From NCBI GenBank assembly GCA_020086605.1, contig JACBWW010000008.1:18509352-18573351 (forward strand): a stretch of 64,000 nucleotides of DNA, given 5' to 3'. Source of the DNA: Lanius collurio (Eukaryota; Chordata; Aves; Passeriformes; Laniidae). The notes under the pieces are model-generated. The model searched no databases and was not told the origin of the DNA. It was given only the letters and a program-made list of their open reading frames with translations. The position numbers and the translations under genes were made by a program. This document shows positions 37,860 to 50,467 of this stretch, one piece after another (within the stretch, counting starts at the first letter, position 1; the number at the start of each line of letters is the position of its first letter).

Positions 37860-38290
37860 AACTTTTCACTGATTCTCCACTGAGCTCCCCGTGGCTGCCC
37901 GGAGGTCCCGTGGCCGGCCGCCTGCTCAGCCCGTGCTCCCCCAGCACACGCTCCGCCGATCGCGGGGACGAGAGCCGGCTCCGGGCCGGGTGCCCGTGTG
38001 TGGGAAACGCGGCTCGTCCTTCGCCAGGAGCTGCCGCGGGCTGGCACAGGGCGGGATGTGTCGAGGCCGCCCGAGGGCACGTCCCGGGGGCGATGGTACT
38101 GACGTCAGCTGGAGCGGGGGCGCCGGAGCGGGGAAGGGATGCTCGGAGCGTCCGTGCCGCTTCTCCGCCCCTCCTGACGCGGGGGGTGCCCGGTGGCATT
38201 CCAGACAGGGCACACACAGCCAGAGTTGTGTCACCTACACGGCCCGCAGTTCGAGCCGACTTCTTACATTTTTGCTACCTGTGTGGTCAT
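37860..38290 (+). promoter_or_regulatory. PDE4D: CpG island with CRE, probable intronic PDE4D promoter
   Basis: The only long unique-sequence GC- and CpG-rich block in the window. It contains a perfect cAMP response element TGACGTCA at 38100-38107, a second TGACG half-site near 38175, a GC box (CTCCGCCCCT, about 38163) and no TATA box. It lies in the UCR1-UCR2 intron. Rodent PDE4D has a cAMP- and hormone-inducible intronic promoter there, which produces the short D1/D2 isoforms and gives negative feedback on cAMP. I could not find the D1/D2 first coding exon (MKEQPS-like) next to it, so the transcript start is unproven; it could drive another transcript. A CR1 copy begins immediately downstream. 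Confidence 0.6.
38100..38107. promoter_or_regulatory. Perfect palindromic CRE (TGACGTCA)
   Basis: Full consensus binding site for CREB/ATF dimers inside the CpG island. Because PDE4D degrades cAMP, a CRE here would close a feedback loop. Confidence 0.7.
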
Positions 38291-38310
38291 GTCGGTGTAC
38301 TGATTTTCGT

Positions 38311-38697
38311 AGAACCATAGAATGGTTTGGCTGGAAGGCAGCTTCAAGATCATATTCTTCCAAACCCCCTGCTATGGGCAGGGACATCTCCGACTAGACG
38401 AGGCTGCTTACAGCCTCATCCACCCTGGCCTTGATCATTTCCAGGGATGCACATCCACTTGTCTGGTCAACTGGTTCCAGTGCTTTACCACCCTCACAGT
38501 AAAGATTTTCTTCCTAACATCTGATGCAAACCTCTCTCCTTTCTGTTTAAAGCTATGCTTGCCCATATAAAATGCCTTCTCCAGCTGTCTCGTAAGCTAC
38601 CTTCTCATAAACAAAAGCCACAGTAAGGTCACTCTGAAGCCTTCTCTTGACCAGGCTGAACAATCCCAATTCTCTATTCTGTGTAGCCTTTCATAGT
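38311..38697 (-). mobile_element. CR1 LINE fragment, 3' end
   Basis: In + orientation it starts at the CR1 3' end (ACCATAGAATGGTTTGGCTG), passes CTGGTTCCAGTGCTTTACCA and runs to the GACCAGGCTGAACAATCCCA motif of the ORF end. The element is therefore on the minus strand, truncated at its 5' end. Confidence 0.9.
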
Positions 38698-39290
38698 TTG
38701 ATCTGTGAGGGAGAGGGTTTAGATGCTCCTGTAAATTTGTGTTTCTGGTGAGGAAGAAAGCGAAGTCTCTTAACTGGAATCACCTTAAAAATGCAGTGGT
38801 AGTAAATGATGCATGTTCATACAATGTAGGAATAATTTTGTATTTACTGGAATCTTAACTATTGAATATTCTCTAATTCCTCAATATCCCTATAAAGTCA
38901 TAAAAATCATCAGCAATTTCACTATAAAGTGTCAAATCAAAATCAGATGTCAGACGTGCTTTTCAATTTGCAAGTAAATCTCACCATCTCTGATTCTGTA
39001 GCTGTTTCAATTAATTTAAGGCTTTATTCCTTTTTTGATGTTGGCTATTTCTAGTGTTCCAGCTCCTTATTTCATGCTTAAAAATAAGCTTCAAATGAGA
39101 CAGCATCAGTAAGATGACGCTTTCTCTGGTTTAAGCTCTAGTTACACACTGCACATAAGGCATATGTGGGGATAGGTGTACATTTTTAAATATCTTAGGA
39201 TGATGTGCAATGAGTGAAAATTCTGTTCTTCAAGTCCACCCTAGAGCCATTATTTAGGATGTTGTACAGCAATAGTGTCAGAAAAGAGAC
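38698..39290. other. Intronic sequence, nothing recognised
   Basis: AT-rich sequence without coding or repeat features that I recognise. Confidence 0.7.
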
Positions 39291-39688
39291 AAATTTTCCT
39301 TGTCTATGATGACTGAAGAGGCTACCTAAAGCAGAGGCTACCTTAAGCAGAGGCTAGACAAGAATAAGGGAAGAAAGGTAGGTTTTTATTTAAAAGGCTT
39401 TCAAAGGTACCCCCTGGGGAGCCAGAGGCTACTGCCAAGATGGACCCCAAGATGGATGACAGGTTGTAAGTTCTTCACACTTTTATAGGACTGGTCCATT
39501 TGCATATCAGTGTTAATTCTCCAATTAAAGCTTCAGTTAATCAGGTAGTTTCTCCAAGATCACTCCCCTCTTTAGATGTTGGTTTATACATTTTGGGCCT
39601 AGGGCAGTCTAAGTGTCCTTGGAGACCAGGCCTGGAGAAGCTTTTTTATGTCTACCTAGCATGAGAGAGCAAAAGTTAGCAGGCTACA
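39291..39688 (-). mobile_element. Solo LTR (endogenous retrovirus)
   Basis: Read on the minus strand it begins TGTAGCCTGC. It has a TATA box (TATAAAA, complement of 39481-39487) and, about 95 bp further, a polyadenylation signal AATAAA (complement of 39385-39390), followed by CT-rich repeats with GCCTCTGCTT units. That order is U3-R-U5. AGAGAC occurs on both sides (39285-39290 and 39689-39694) and may be the target-site duplication, but the left terminus lacks a clear TG, so that end is uncertain; 39301 is the alternative. Confidence 0.6.
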
Positions 39689-40330
39689 AGAGACATCAGA
39701 GTTACACGCTAGGAAGTACAGCATTTGAAAAATATGAAAGTCAAAACCTAAGGCATCATCTAGAACATTAACACGTGATCAAGAAAAACTCCTTTCCTCC
39801 TACATCAAGGAGTCAGTAATCTGCTTAGAGGCTCTTTTAACTCTGCGTGCGTCTGTTGACTTTGGACATGTTGCTGTGATCTCTGTAAATGGCCCTGTGA
39901 GCAATGTGAAACAGTTCCCATTTTCAGATTTAAAAGTAGATACTTTATGAGATAGTCTTGAAAACGTAGCTGAAAGAAACAGTTTGCTCTTGTCTAACTG
40001 TGGCACTCTATAACTGGATTATAACTGAATGCTGCTTAAATTGGCTAGCTTCCCATAGCCTTATGGATGTGGACATGAATTCACTTAAATGAAACACTTT
40101 TAAACTAATTTCCCACAGAGCAGTGGTTGCCCTGAAATGAGAATGCCCCTGTTTGCTGAGTACACATCAACCATTGTAAAACACTCTCAGCTTGCTTAGC
40201 TCCTATTTAATTTTCCTAGTTACTTTTACAGTTTTCTTCAGCCTAAGTCTATACAACCTGTATCTATTACTGTGTATTAATATTACACCTATTTGCTTGG
40301 AAATCCATAAAATATCTTGAAAATAAGAGT

Positions 40331-40350
40331 GAGAGAGAGAGAGAGAGAGA
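40331..40350. repeat. (GA)n microsatellite
   Basis: Ten uninterrupted GA units. Confidence 0.95.
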
Positions 40351-43300
40351 ATTTACAGTGATACTTTCAGTATTTCTCTAAGGGATTGTTCAAATCCCTT
40401 TAATGACAAATTTCCTGCATATAGATACTGTTCTCCATTAAATAACTTGGCTAAGGACAAGGCAAGTGGTATTACCTGTAGTCCTTTATTTGGTGCATGA
40501 CCTGATATCATTGACCATATAAAATCCATAGGCTGTATCAGAACTACTTCAATGTATATTAATTGTTACAGTAGATTTATTTTAGTTGAGCTGCCCTTGA
40601 AATAAGTTGAGTGACTCTACCTTGAATTGCAACATTTGCTGTGTGAATTATTGAATTAGATATCTAATTTATAATTAGTTTAGTTATCTAGTAGTTGTTA
40701 TTATCATAAATATTCATTATTAATTTTTATCTTTCATGTTCCTGATATATTTGCCCAAAATTATCATAATTCAGGACTATATTTTTATAAATATCATAAA
40801 GGTATAAGAGGTACAAGGAATGGAAGTGGTTGTGTACTTGTCACTTCATGTAATAAAATTTCTATTATTAATAAGCAAGCAGTATGTATAGTACAGCCTT
40901 ATCAATTTAACTAGAAAATCCATATTGTGATAAAGGCATGAGTCACAGAAGTAGAGGTTTGACTGTGTTTCACAGGACTAGTCAGCGAGCACTGGTGTAT
41001 ATTACAAAATACCAGTCCTTTCTCGTAGTCTTTGACAGTGCACTGGCTCCATCCTGGGCTGCTCTGTGAAGGGGTTGCCATTCTGCACAGTGCCTATGGC
41101 AAAGTCACCTCCAGGGGAGTTTGCACAGGAGATTTCTTGCAACTGGTGCCTCTTGCAAGCAGCCTCGATGTTCTCATGCTGCAACACCTCTGGTGTCAAT
41201 GGTGTTTTGAAAGACAACAGCACAGTAGGGTTTTGCTACTGTAGTGGTTTAGTTAGTCAAACCACGACAGCTACCTTTCAGAATCAGGCTCTTAGAAAAA
41301 CATTCCTAGTTTTTCTTAAGGATCAACACTTACACATTTATAAAAAAAAAAAAAAAATCCTGTAAGAGGATATTGTTGATACATTCAACTTTGGAAAATA
41401 ATGAGCATATATATGATTTCTGTACATTTTCCCCTACACTAGTTCTTTCCTGTGCAGATTTTTAAATCTAGAAGAGGATTAACAATTAACATGAGCATCC
41501 TAGAAGATTTAGTTTTTAATCTGGATGTTGAATATTTACCTCTGTTGCACAATCAAAGGTAGTAACAGAGGTAATGAAATTAGCTGGACCTTCTGTGTGA
41601 ATACATCAAGACACTAAAGATGTTAGACTGCCATATTTTTGTTACTTGATTATAATTTATAGGACCAGGACTAACTGTTCTAGCTAAAGTCTGAAAACAG
41701 TAAATATTTTAATACTGGAAGAATGTACTAGCTGCAGTTAATCAACTTTTTAAAATGGGATTTTTCAGTATTTCTGAAGATGTTTGAGTCCGCACTCTGA
41801 TATTTTGGATTGTTGGCATCACTGATTTAATAACAAGAAAGAGAAGCCTCATTTTTCATTACCACTGTACCAGTAAAGAGCTCCAGGTCTAGGCTAAGGC
41901 TTGTACTGATAAGCTGTAGCTGCTGGTCTGTGTGTCAAAGAGGTTTTTTATTACTATTAGAATGTAAAGGAAGAAGGCTATAGATGGGTAGATTCAGAAG
42001 AAAGGAATGATGGAATTATGATGGAAAAAAACACTTTGATGGCATTATTTGGCATGAGAAGCTGTCAACCCAAAGCAGCAGCAGGCTTCGTTTTTTAGCA
42101 GTTTTAGATGCATAACAGCAATGGGAACATAGGGGCATAGTTTCAATGAGAATGGGGTAGATTTGCTAACTTATAGACAACATCCTGCATGTGTGAAACT
42201 GCAGTAGAACTGCAAATGCCACAGTTCAAAGGCAAAGGGACCAGATAAGTCTCACGGCTGACTCAGGAAGGAGATCAGAAGGCAGCTTGTAAAGTACTTA
42301 GACCCTAATGGAAATAACTAGTTTTTGGCACACTAGAAAAGAATAACCATAAGAGGGGTATCATGAGTAATGTGAATATATGGAGACTGAACAAGTTAGG
42401 GAGATAAGGTCTATATCCGTGTTTTCACAAAATTTTAAAAATATTTCATTATCTGTTTTCTTGGTGGAAGGTATGACTTGGATCATGCCAATTTACAGAT
42501 CCTGCTGCCACGAAGTACCTGCTGGGTATATTCTTACTCAAGCCCTGAAATTTTTTCTAAGAAGTATCTAATAAACATGTTTCTTTGTACCTTAATGATG
42601 CTTTTGTTACTTTTACTGGAATTGCATTGATGTTTACAGCTCTCCTACTGATCAGGTTAACACATGTAATAGCTCATAAGAGGAGCTATTTATTTTCTAG
42701 ATTTGCCTGTACAAGCCTGAACTATTAGGTTCTGCAAATCGATGCTAACAACATGAGAAGAAAAAGCAATATGCTTTAAAGCATAAAGTAAGTTACACTT
42801 AATCGATATAAACAATAAAAACTAAGGTCTTTTTGGCAATATTTTCAAAAAAATTAGAAAAGGCCTCATGGTTAGCCAGGTGTACAATTTAAAGTTCTTT
42901 GGTGACTTTGTTTAAAGGTTATAATGGATAGGGCTGTGCTGTTATTAAATGGTTCTGACTTCGAATTCAAGGAAATTCTAAGAATAAAACTGCATGTTTA
43001 ATGTTTATTTGTGACTTCTGATAGTTAAATACAGGAATTCCTTGTAAATCATTATGTGTTTTTCATAATTTCCAGTAAGACAAAATGGGGTATGAAATAA
43101 AAGCGAAGTATACAGGTTTTGTAAGTATATTCAGTGAAATAATGAAATAGCTCAGGAAATGTTCAACAATAAAAAACCATTAGGCATCCATGAAGGTTGT
43201 TATAGAGCATTTTTTAAAGGTCACACTTGCGTTTAACTTGGTGATAAAAGAATAAACTACTTTTCATAGGTACTTTATCTGAACATCAAAAACAAAACTG

Positions 43301-44195
43301 GAAAGAAACCATAAAATCAATAACAACCTTTTGTTTCGTCGGCATTATGTGCATGGAGTTACATTAACTGTACCAAAAATACCCCTTTTGTGTCAGTGAG
43401 TTCCAACAGACAAAGAAGAAGAAAAAAAAATGAATATATTGCCACTTACAGAGTAATTGCTTAAGAAAAGCAATAAGCATCCTGCCCTGGGTACTGCATT
43501 TTATTTTATTTTATTTGGAAGACACAGTCCTTTCTTACGGACTTTGGACAAATATGCCTCACTTTTTTGTACCCTGTTTTCTTCGAGCCTGACATCAGAC
43601 TGCAAGATGACATCACTGCAAAACATTAATTTAAATTTTATTAGTAGTGCTTTACATTTGTTTACATTTGAACTTGGCATTTTCTTTGAAGTCTATTGAC
43701 AGCTATTATCCCTTACTCTTTCAACCTTCTTGCCAGACAATGTTGGCTGATATTATTATTTACCTCATTAGTGTTGTAACAGTTGTTGTGGGATTTTAAA
43801 TTTTAATTATATTGCAGTATGCACTGCTCTGTTAGGAATCTTTCACACAATGAAGGAAATGTACACAGAAAAGTATATTTGTTGTATATTTTATCTTTGT
43901 TTAATTATAATCTGACTAAAAAATTAAAATAAAAATCTATGAAAACAGGAATTTGAACAACATGTGGCTGGAGTGCAAGACCTTGAAGATTAGTTTATAA
44001 TTCTTTGGTGAGAATTTGTATTTCAGTCTTCCATTAGAAAAAGGTTAAATAATGGAAGTCAAAATCCTTTCCAAAGGATATTCATAACTGAGGAAAAGGG
44101 GAAAATATAGTTAAACTCAGCTATACACTATTCATGGACATTCATGGAGATTTGTAATTAACATTTAAGTAAAGGAAGCTTATACAGACAATGCT

Positions 44196-44288
44196 CATAG
44201 TGGGATTTTGGGGATGGTGCTGTGCAGGACCAGGAGTAGGACTTGATGATCCTTTCCAGTTCAGTTTATTCTGTCCTTCTGTGACTGA
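44196..44288 (+). mobile_element. CR1 3'-end remnant
   Basis: Short match to the CR1 3' terminus: GGACTTGATGATCCTTTCCA followed by a degraded ATTCTGTCCTTCTGTGACTG tail. Too short for subfamily assignment. Confidence 0.65.
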
Positions 44289-47200
44289 TTTAGAAAGACA
44301 TGTCAGGGCAGACTGAATTTACATGTGCAGATGCACAGTGATAAACAACTTTCTGGTCTCAAATCTTTAAATGATAGTGTGGATCACAAGTTTGTTTCTT
44401 CTTAACATCTCACCACTGACTGGCTTCATGCACTTTGTTGCTGTGAATGTCATGAATTTGGGTGAGTGGTTCTGAATGTTTATGCACAGTAGAGACTTTA
44501 ATAGACTGCCCTTTCAGCAGTGTATTTACAGTGATTAAAAATGCTAATCTGGGCAGATTGTGAGTGGATTCTCAATGGGTATGTGTCAAGTAGAGTACTG
44601 CAGTGAAATGCTTTGTAGTTTATATGTAGGGAATATAAACCAATGTCTATGTAAAAAGCAGAAAGAAAACAAAGTAAGAAAATTCTAAATTCAGTGCTGA
44701 ATTTTGGGAGCAATTTAGAGTTGTTACAGATACTAGCTGAATTATTTGCATCTATAATAGCAAACAGAAGTAATCTGAATTATTTCAAATAATGAATAAG
44801 TCAAAACTGCTCTTATTTATCTTAAAGTAGGACAGAAAATATGAGTGAAGGGAAAATTAACCTTAGTCTTTTTCAGGACATCACTGAATGTGAGGATCTA
44901 AGGACATACCCCATTGCTGCACACATCTGTGGGAGTAATGATGTCAGATACAGTAGTACTGAGCTCATCATGACAAACTTTTACTTTTGGGTATCTGTAA
45001 ATTTCCAAAACCATTTCAGATATGAGCTACTAATCCCATGGAATGTGCTTTAGCTGTGTGTTAGGACTGAATCATTTGGGAATTTGCTGTAGGATGATAA
45101 AAGTTTCTATCTCCAGTTATGTAATCCAGGAGCAGTTTCAGTAGGTAGGAGCACCATTTGTGATGGATTAGGTGAATGCAATCCCCGATTCCAAGAAACA
45201 CTTTTATTTTGGCCTTGACCTTCACTGTTGAGTACAGTATGCTCTCATCCCCATCCAAAAGTTCATACTTGCTTAAACAATGTATTATAAAATACTATTT
45301 TATATTTAAATGTAAAACAAAGTGCAGCAAACACTAGGAACTTTTCTGATTTAGGTTTAATCTATTTCTTATGGAATGATAATTTAGAATTAAAAAGAAA
45401 TATTACAGAACTCTCTGTTTTCTTGCACTGCAAATTTCTCCATGGAAAAATGGAGAGCAAGATTCCTTTAGCAACACACTTCCTTCAGCACATTCCTCCT
45501 GTGTCACATTGTGGCTGAATAACCCAAGCATCTCAGGACTTCTGTTGTGTTTATGATGTTGATTAAAAGCTTATCATCTGACGTCCTCTCCTTGTTAGTA
45601 ATAAGTTTCATTTTCTGACACAGCTAATTGCAGAGCCCTCCTTATCATATAAAACAACATTGAAATAATGTGGGTCTTTTTTGCTTTGCCCAAACTCTGC
45701 TTTTTTTTCAGACCTAGTGCAGGATTTACGGCTGATGACTGTATTGTAAGTCACTAATTGCATTTGTACCAACAAATTATGACCTTTGTTAGCACACAGC
45801 CACCCACAAGTATATCATATTCCATCTGAATGCTAGGGAGATTGTATTTCTTCTCACGTTCTCTTCCATCATGAATTCCCTCCTCCATTTAACTGTTTTG
45901 CTAACAGTAAAAGTTTTCTTATGATAAGCAAGCAGATCTTTTTTTTTTTTTTTTTAATTTGCTTCCCTGGCAGACTTAACAGGAAACTTCCTATATTTGT
46001 ATTTATTGCAGCAGATATAAATGGAACCCATTCTCCCCTCTGAAGCATAACATTTTGCTCTTCTGGGTACACTGAAGACTGTCGTTCAAGTACCTCAGCT
46101 CTTGGTGGTGCAGTGTTACGGAAAACTTGAGTTAGATATGTCTTTTCTCTGAGAGCTTGCCATCACTAGGATATTAACTTGAGATGAAAGTCACATTTTA
46201 CCCCAAAATGATTCTTGTGTAACTGGTGGTGCGAGTCAAACTGTGCCCCAAAATTATTTTTGTTTTATGAAGAAATATAGAAAATTTTGAAGGTGACAGG
46301 GTACATGCGAACCATCTTTAATCACATTACCTCTGGATAAGTGTGACTCCTAGGTGGTGTCCTGAGCGGAATTTCAGAGATCTGCCTTCCGGTGACTATT
46401 ATGGGTGAGCAAGGTATGTGGTATAGACTTCGTAACTTATTTTCCCCCTCTGGGCCTCTCCATTGCAATACAGATACTTTAGGTCGTGGACTGTGTCTTA
46501 ATGCAATGTTCTGCAGTAAGTAACAGTAGAGACTTGAACTTGAGTTTTTAAATTCTTTAGCATTACTACAGTATGCATAATTAATCCATCCTAAACCAAC
46601 TAATGACCAAACATCTGTATAAAGGTACAAATCCATAAAAATAATTATATTTATTTGATTTTTTTTCAGGTAATGTAATACATATTTCTCATTGCCTCAT
46701 TTATTTCTCTGTAGTGTAACAAAAAAAAATAATTAGATGGGTACCATAAGTTTATATAAACTGAATTTTAGCTATTAGTCTTGCTTGCAAAGAGCTATAC
46801 TGCTAACACCTGTGAACAGATGAATGCTACTCTTATTTGAAATCTTAATACAAAATATTGAATATTTTTTCTACTTGATCTTATTCTGTAAAGAATTATA
46901 GAATTTTTGGCTGGGTTCTTTTCATGTGACAATACTCCACATGTTAAGGATGAGGAGCTGGAAGCATGATGAGAATGCTTGCCAAGAATAATTGGCTTCT
47001 ACTGTGTGGAGCAGCTCAAATATTGTATTACAGTATGTAATTTGAGTGCGCATATTGCCTGTAGTTCAAAGCATTTCATTAGTCTGCAGCAGCAAGCTGA
47101 GCTTCATTTGGGCTGTCCCCTTACGTATTTACTGAGTATGCTACATGCAGCATTTGAGAAAGGGGTTGTCATTTTCAGCTATGGACAGAGTTCTCCTTGG

Positions 47201-47616
47201 AATAGAAAGAAATTAATCTGAGTCTTTTTCTTTCTATTTTTTTTTCTAATGACTGTCATATTCTGCCAATCATTCTTGTGGCTGTTAAATCTAAAAACCT
47301 CTTTGCTAGCACAAGGAAACACAAGGATGGCAAGAGTAGTTGTGGAGCTGTCTTTGGATTGATAAAATAATTTTTACATCCCTATATACATGCTATTTAT
47401 GAAACTTTAGCTGTGTTCTCAAAAGCAGGCTTGTGCCAGTTCAGATTTGTAATCTGTAACATGTGGTAACATTAGAGTTCTTTGGTCAGTTGAATCTGTC
47501 TTGTTTTCTTGTCTTCAAACACTTTTGCTTCTCCTACTCTTTATCTATATCCTTTTAACTGTGCTCTGATATTTTTCTCCATCAGTTTAAAGGAATGGGA
47601 CAGATTGAAGGTTCAT

Positions 47617-47922
47617 TGTTGTGGTGGACCCCCCTGGGCCCACCCCTCCCCCCCAGGCTGGGTCCCTGACATGTGACTCTGAGATAGTTGGTTTGTCCAA
47701 TGTTCAAGCAGCCCGGGCTCTGATCTGGTTGGTTGTTTGTCTCTCCTTTTACCCCCTCTCTGTGACAAAATCAGTCAGACACAGAGCTTCGGTCTCTTAC
47801 CCCTGCTAGTTGCCCTCCAGGTCGGTGCTCTGTCTCTTGGGACAGAGGGAATAAATGACTCTAAGATCATAGCTGGAGTCTGAGCGAATATTTTTCTTTC
47901 TGCTTCTGGTGAGTAGCTAACA
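47617..47922 (+). mobile_element. Solo LTR (endogenous retrovirus)
   Basis: Begins TGTTGTGG and ends AGCTAACA, giving complementary TGTT...AACA ends. It has a GC-rich U3-like start, AATAAA at 47850-47855 and a short U5-like tail. The flanking hexamers (GTTCAT and GCTGAC) do not match, so either the duplication has decayed or one end is misplaced. No internal retroviral sequence is attached. Confidence 0.55.
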
Positions 47923-48199
47923 GCTGACACTGTCTTAAGTGGAGCGGTACAGCTGAGGAATATTTAGGCTGTTTGTAAATGGTTTAAGATATTCCAAGGC
48001 AGAAAGAGGCAAACTTACCACAGAAATTAAGCAGTGTACAAGCTACAAAATAACCAGAGTTTGTTTCTCCTCATCCACAAGGAAAAGCTTAAAGACTTTA
48101 AGCTGCTTAGGTCTTTACCTATCCACAGTCAGAGCAAAGATCATCTGAATCCCAGAAGCTGAGTTGTCCTCAGAGTTTTACAGGGCAGAATTTTTCTAG

Positions 48200-48337
48200 G
48201 AATAATTCTGGTTGGACAGGGCTCTAAACAACCTGATCTAGTTGAAGATGTCTCTGTTCATGGCAAGGGGTTTGGACTAGACAACATTTAAAAGGTGCCT
48301 TCCAACTCAAACTACTCCATGAAGCTATGAAACCATG
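48200..48337 (+). mobile_element. CR1 3'-end fragment
   Basis: Contains AACCTGATCTAGTTGAAGAT, then GGTTTGGACTAGACAACATT and a terminal TCCATGAAGCTATGAAACC resembling the CR1 3' octamers. Confidence 0.85.
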
Positions 48338-49301
48338 AAGCCTCTCTGGCAGAAGGTAAAAAATGCACAGCTCTGATGACTGAAAGGTGCGCGTGGTCTG
48401 ACTTCACTGAACCAGATCTGAGGAGGAAATCAGATTGTCTGATCTTGTACACAGCACTTACTATCCTGCTGTGAGCACTGCAGCACACAGGGTACCAGCA
48501 CAGCTTCATCCTGTGACTATACATGTTAGACACACCACGGTGGCCCAAGCTGCAGCTCGCCAGCTTCCTGTGCCTGGCAGGCAGGGCCATCAGCACTCAA
48601 CCAAGTTCAGGGACTGTTCTTTCTCTTTGAGAAACAAATGCTGTGTTGACAATGAACTGTTTTAAGGTTTGTGCTATTAGGAGATAACTTTGTAGATTAT
48701 GTAAAACAGTCATTTTTGCCTTTCACATTTCATTATCTTGACCACTTGTCCAATCTCACCAGAACACATGGCTTGTCCCATTTGCTTTACTAACTTTACA
48801 GATTAATCTTCTTATTCATGAGTGTGAATTCATTTGTATAAACAAATGTAAGCTACAGGCCACATCCTCACCTACACTAAATTAGTGTGTCTCTATTAAA
48901 ATCTGATGTCTACCTATTGGCTAAACTTTAGCCATTTAATTTTTGTATGCTTTCCTTTGCAGAACTGTATTGTGTTTTAGAGGATAAGATATTTAGACTA
49001 TACCCCTGCATACAAAACATTCTCCTTGCCTTAAAAAAAAGAGTGACCTTTCCACTGGACCAAGCGGAATTTAAATCAGGACACTCTTCCCTATTTAAGG
49101 TTAAAATAGGCTGCAAAACCCATTAAGAAGCAATCTAGAGTCCTACAACAGTTGTGTCGCAGAGGTTAAGAGAGCTTATCTAATAATCAAAGCCTGATTT
49201 AGTTTTTCTTATGGCAGAGAACTAGCTTGCTATGTGTTTGTTTCTAATGAGTATACATTCCTTAAAAAATAATCAATTTTTAATTTATTCTGGTCACTAG
49301 C
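48338..49301. other. Intronic sequence, nothing recognised
   Basis: Mixed-composition intron. No transposon or coding signal was recognised. Confidence 0.65.
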
Positions 49302-49743
49302 AGTGCTTCCCAGGACACAGAACTGGGCCCAATCCTGTTCGGTATTTTTACTGATGGTCTGAGTTAAGGGATTGAGTGTACCCTCAGTAAGTTTGTGGAC
49401 CACACCAAGTTAGGTGGTAGTATTGGAAGGCTTTTCAGAGGGGTTTGGAGAGGTGACATAAATGGGTTGCGACTGACAGTATGAGGTTCAACACAGCCCA
49501 GTGCTGGGTCCTGCTCTTGGGTCACAACAACCCCAGGCAGTGCCAAAGGCTGGAGCAGAGTGTCTGGAAAGCTGCCAAGTGGAAAAGCAGCTGCGGGTGC
49601 TGGTGACAGCAGCTGAACATGAGCCAGGGTGTGCCCAGGTGGTCAAGAAGGGCAATGGCGTCCTGGCCTGGATCAGCAATGGTGCGGCCAGAAGGACCAG
49701 GGCAGGGATTGTCCCCTGTACTGGGCACTGGTGAGGCAACACT
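49302..49743 (+). mobile_element. CR1 LINE fragment, reverse-transcriptase region
   Basis: Translation resembles the CR1 RT stretch GPILFGIFTDGLS followed by ECTLSKFVDHTKLGG, then the downstream ORF with frameshifts. It stops at GGTGAGGCAACAC, where CR1 homology ends just before a solo LTR. Confidence 0.85.
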
Positions 49744-49781
49744 TTAAGAAAATCAAAAAAGGAAACACAACCACCACTGAC

Positions 49782-50064
49782 GGTGGAGGTGCCTCTCCCT
49801 GAAATCCCGGGGGGAGGGACCCTGCAGGGTACAGGTCTGTCCCTATGTCATGTGTGCCCCATACCTGTTCCTGATTGGGTGGTTTGGGTGTGCCGGGGGC
49901 CCGGAAAAGTAGAGAGCAGGGTCCGATGACTGAGTCGGCCTCGAACTCCAGCCATGCGGCTGGAGGAATAAAATAATCCCTGAACATCTATAAAATATAG
50001 CTTCATCTGTCCTTCCAAGTTCATCACTGTCTTATACATGTTGTAAGGATTCCCCATTACAACA
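49782..50064 (+). mobile_element. Solo LTR of the Y-box-carrying ERV family
   Basis: Same family as the LTRs at 57077-57373 and 59292-59587, in the opposite orientation. It starts GGTGGAGGTGCC (family TGTGGAGGTGCC) and ends CATTACAACA. It carries the Y-box/inverted-CCAAT motif CTGATTGG at 49871-49878 and AATAAA at 49967-49972. The flanking hexamers ACTGAC (49776-49781) and ACTGTC (50065-50070) differ at one base, which fits the 6-bp target duplication typical of class II (ERVK-like) elements. No internal sequence remains, so it is a solo LTR. Confidence 0.85.
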
Positions 50065-50467
50065 ACTGTCATTTTACAACCTCTTTTCATCACTCCTGAC
50101 AACTCTGTGGAGTGACTGGTTCGTTGCAGTCAGTGGGACTTTTTCACAAAAATTCATTGGAGCTGGAGCTTGAACTGCTATTCTTTTCCTATTGAAAGGT
50201 TTTATGATCTAATGACTATTTTCCAGTTTATAACATTTTCCTTTTTGGAAAATTGTCTCATTCTGGAGTCTGACATCTCTTCTTGTTTTTTAGCTAATCT
50301 TATTCTTTCTCAATCAGCTCCTATATTATTCATTTAATTTTGTTATCTACCACAATGACTACCAAAACAATCAAATAATATGTTCATCATAACTATATTT
50401 GGTATTTTTTAACTTCTCATCTGGGGGTCTTGCCTCTAGCAGGTACAACAAGCTTGATGTACATTCT

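Larger units (their letters stand above)
39689..47616. other. PDE4D: PDE4D intron, repeats only
   Basis: AT-rich. It contains a GA microsatellite (40331-40350), an A run (41342-41356), a small CR1 3' end (44196-44288) and a T run (about 45940-45956). A minus-strand frame at 46322-46636 has protein-like composition but no recognised domain. Nothing else is supported. Confidence 0.65.

Noticed and set aside
37804..38397. Long overlapping open frames (up to 168 codons) on both strands of the CpG island
   Set aside because: GC-rich DNA has few stops. None of the translations resembles a known protein, and the last part runs into CR1.
41342..41356. A15 run as a possible retrogene tail
   Set aside because: The sequence upstream has no coding remnant and no target duplication was found.
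46322..46636. 104-codon minus-strand frame with protein-like composition
   Set aside because: I considered a retroviral pol remnant but could see no catalytic motif or flanking LTR.
49488..49742. Open frames over 49.4-49.74 kb on both strands
   Set aside because: They are GC-rich remnants of a CR1 reverse-transcriptase segment, not independent genes.
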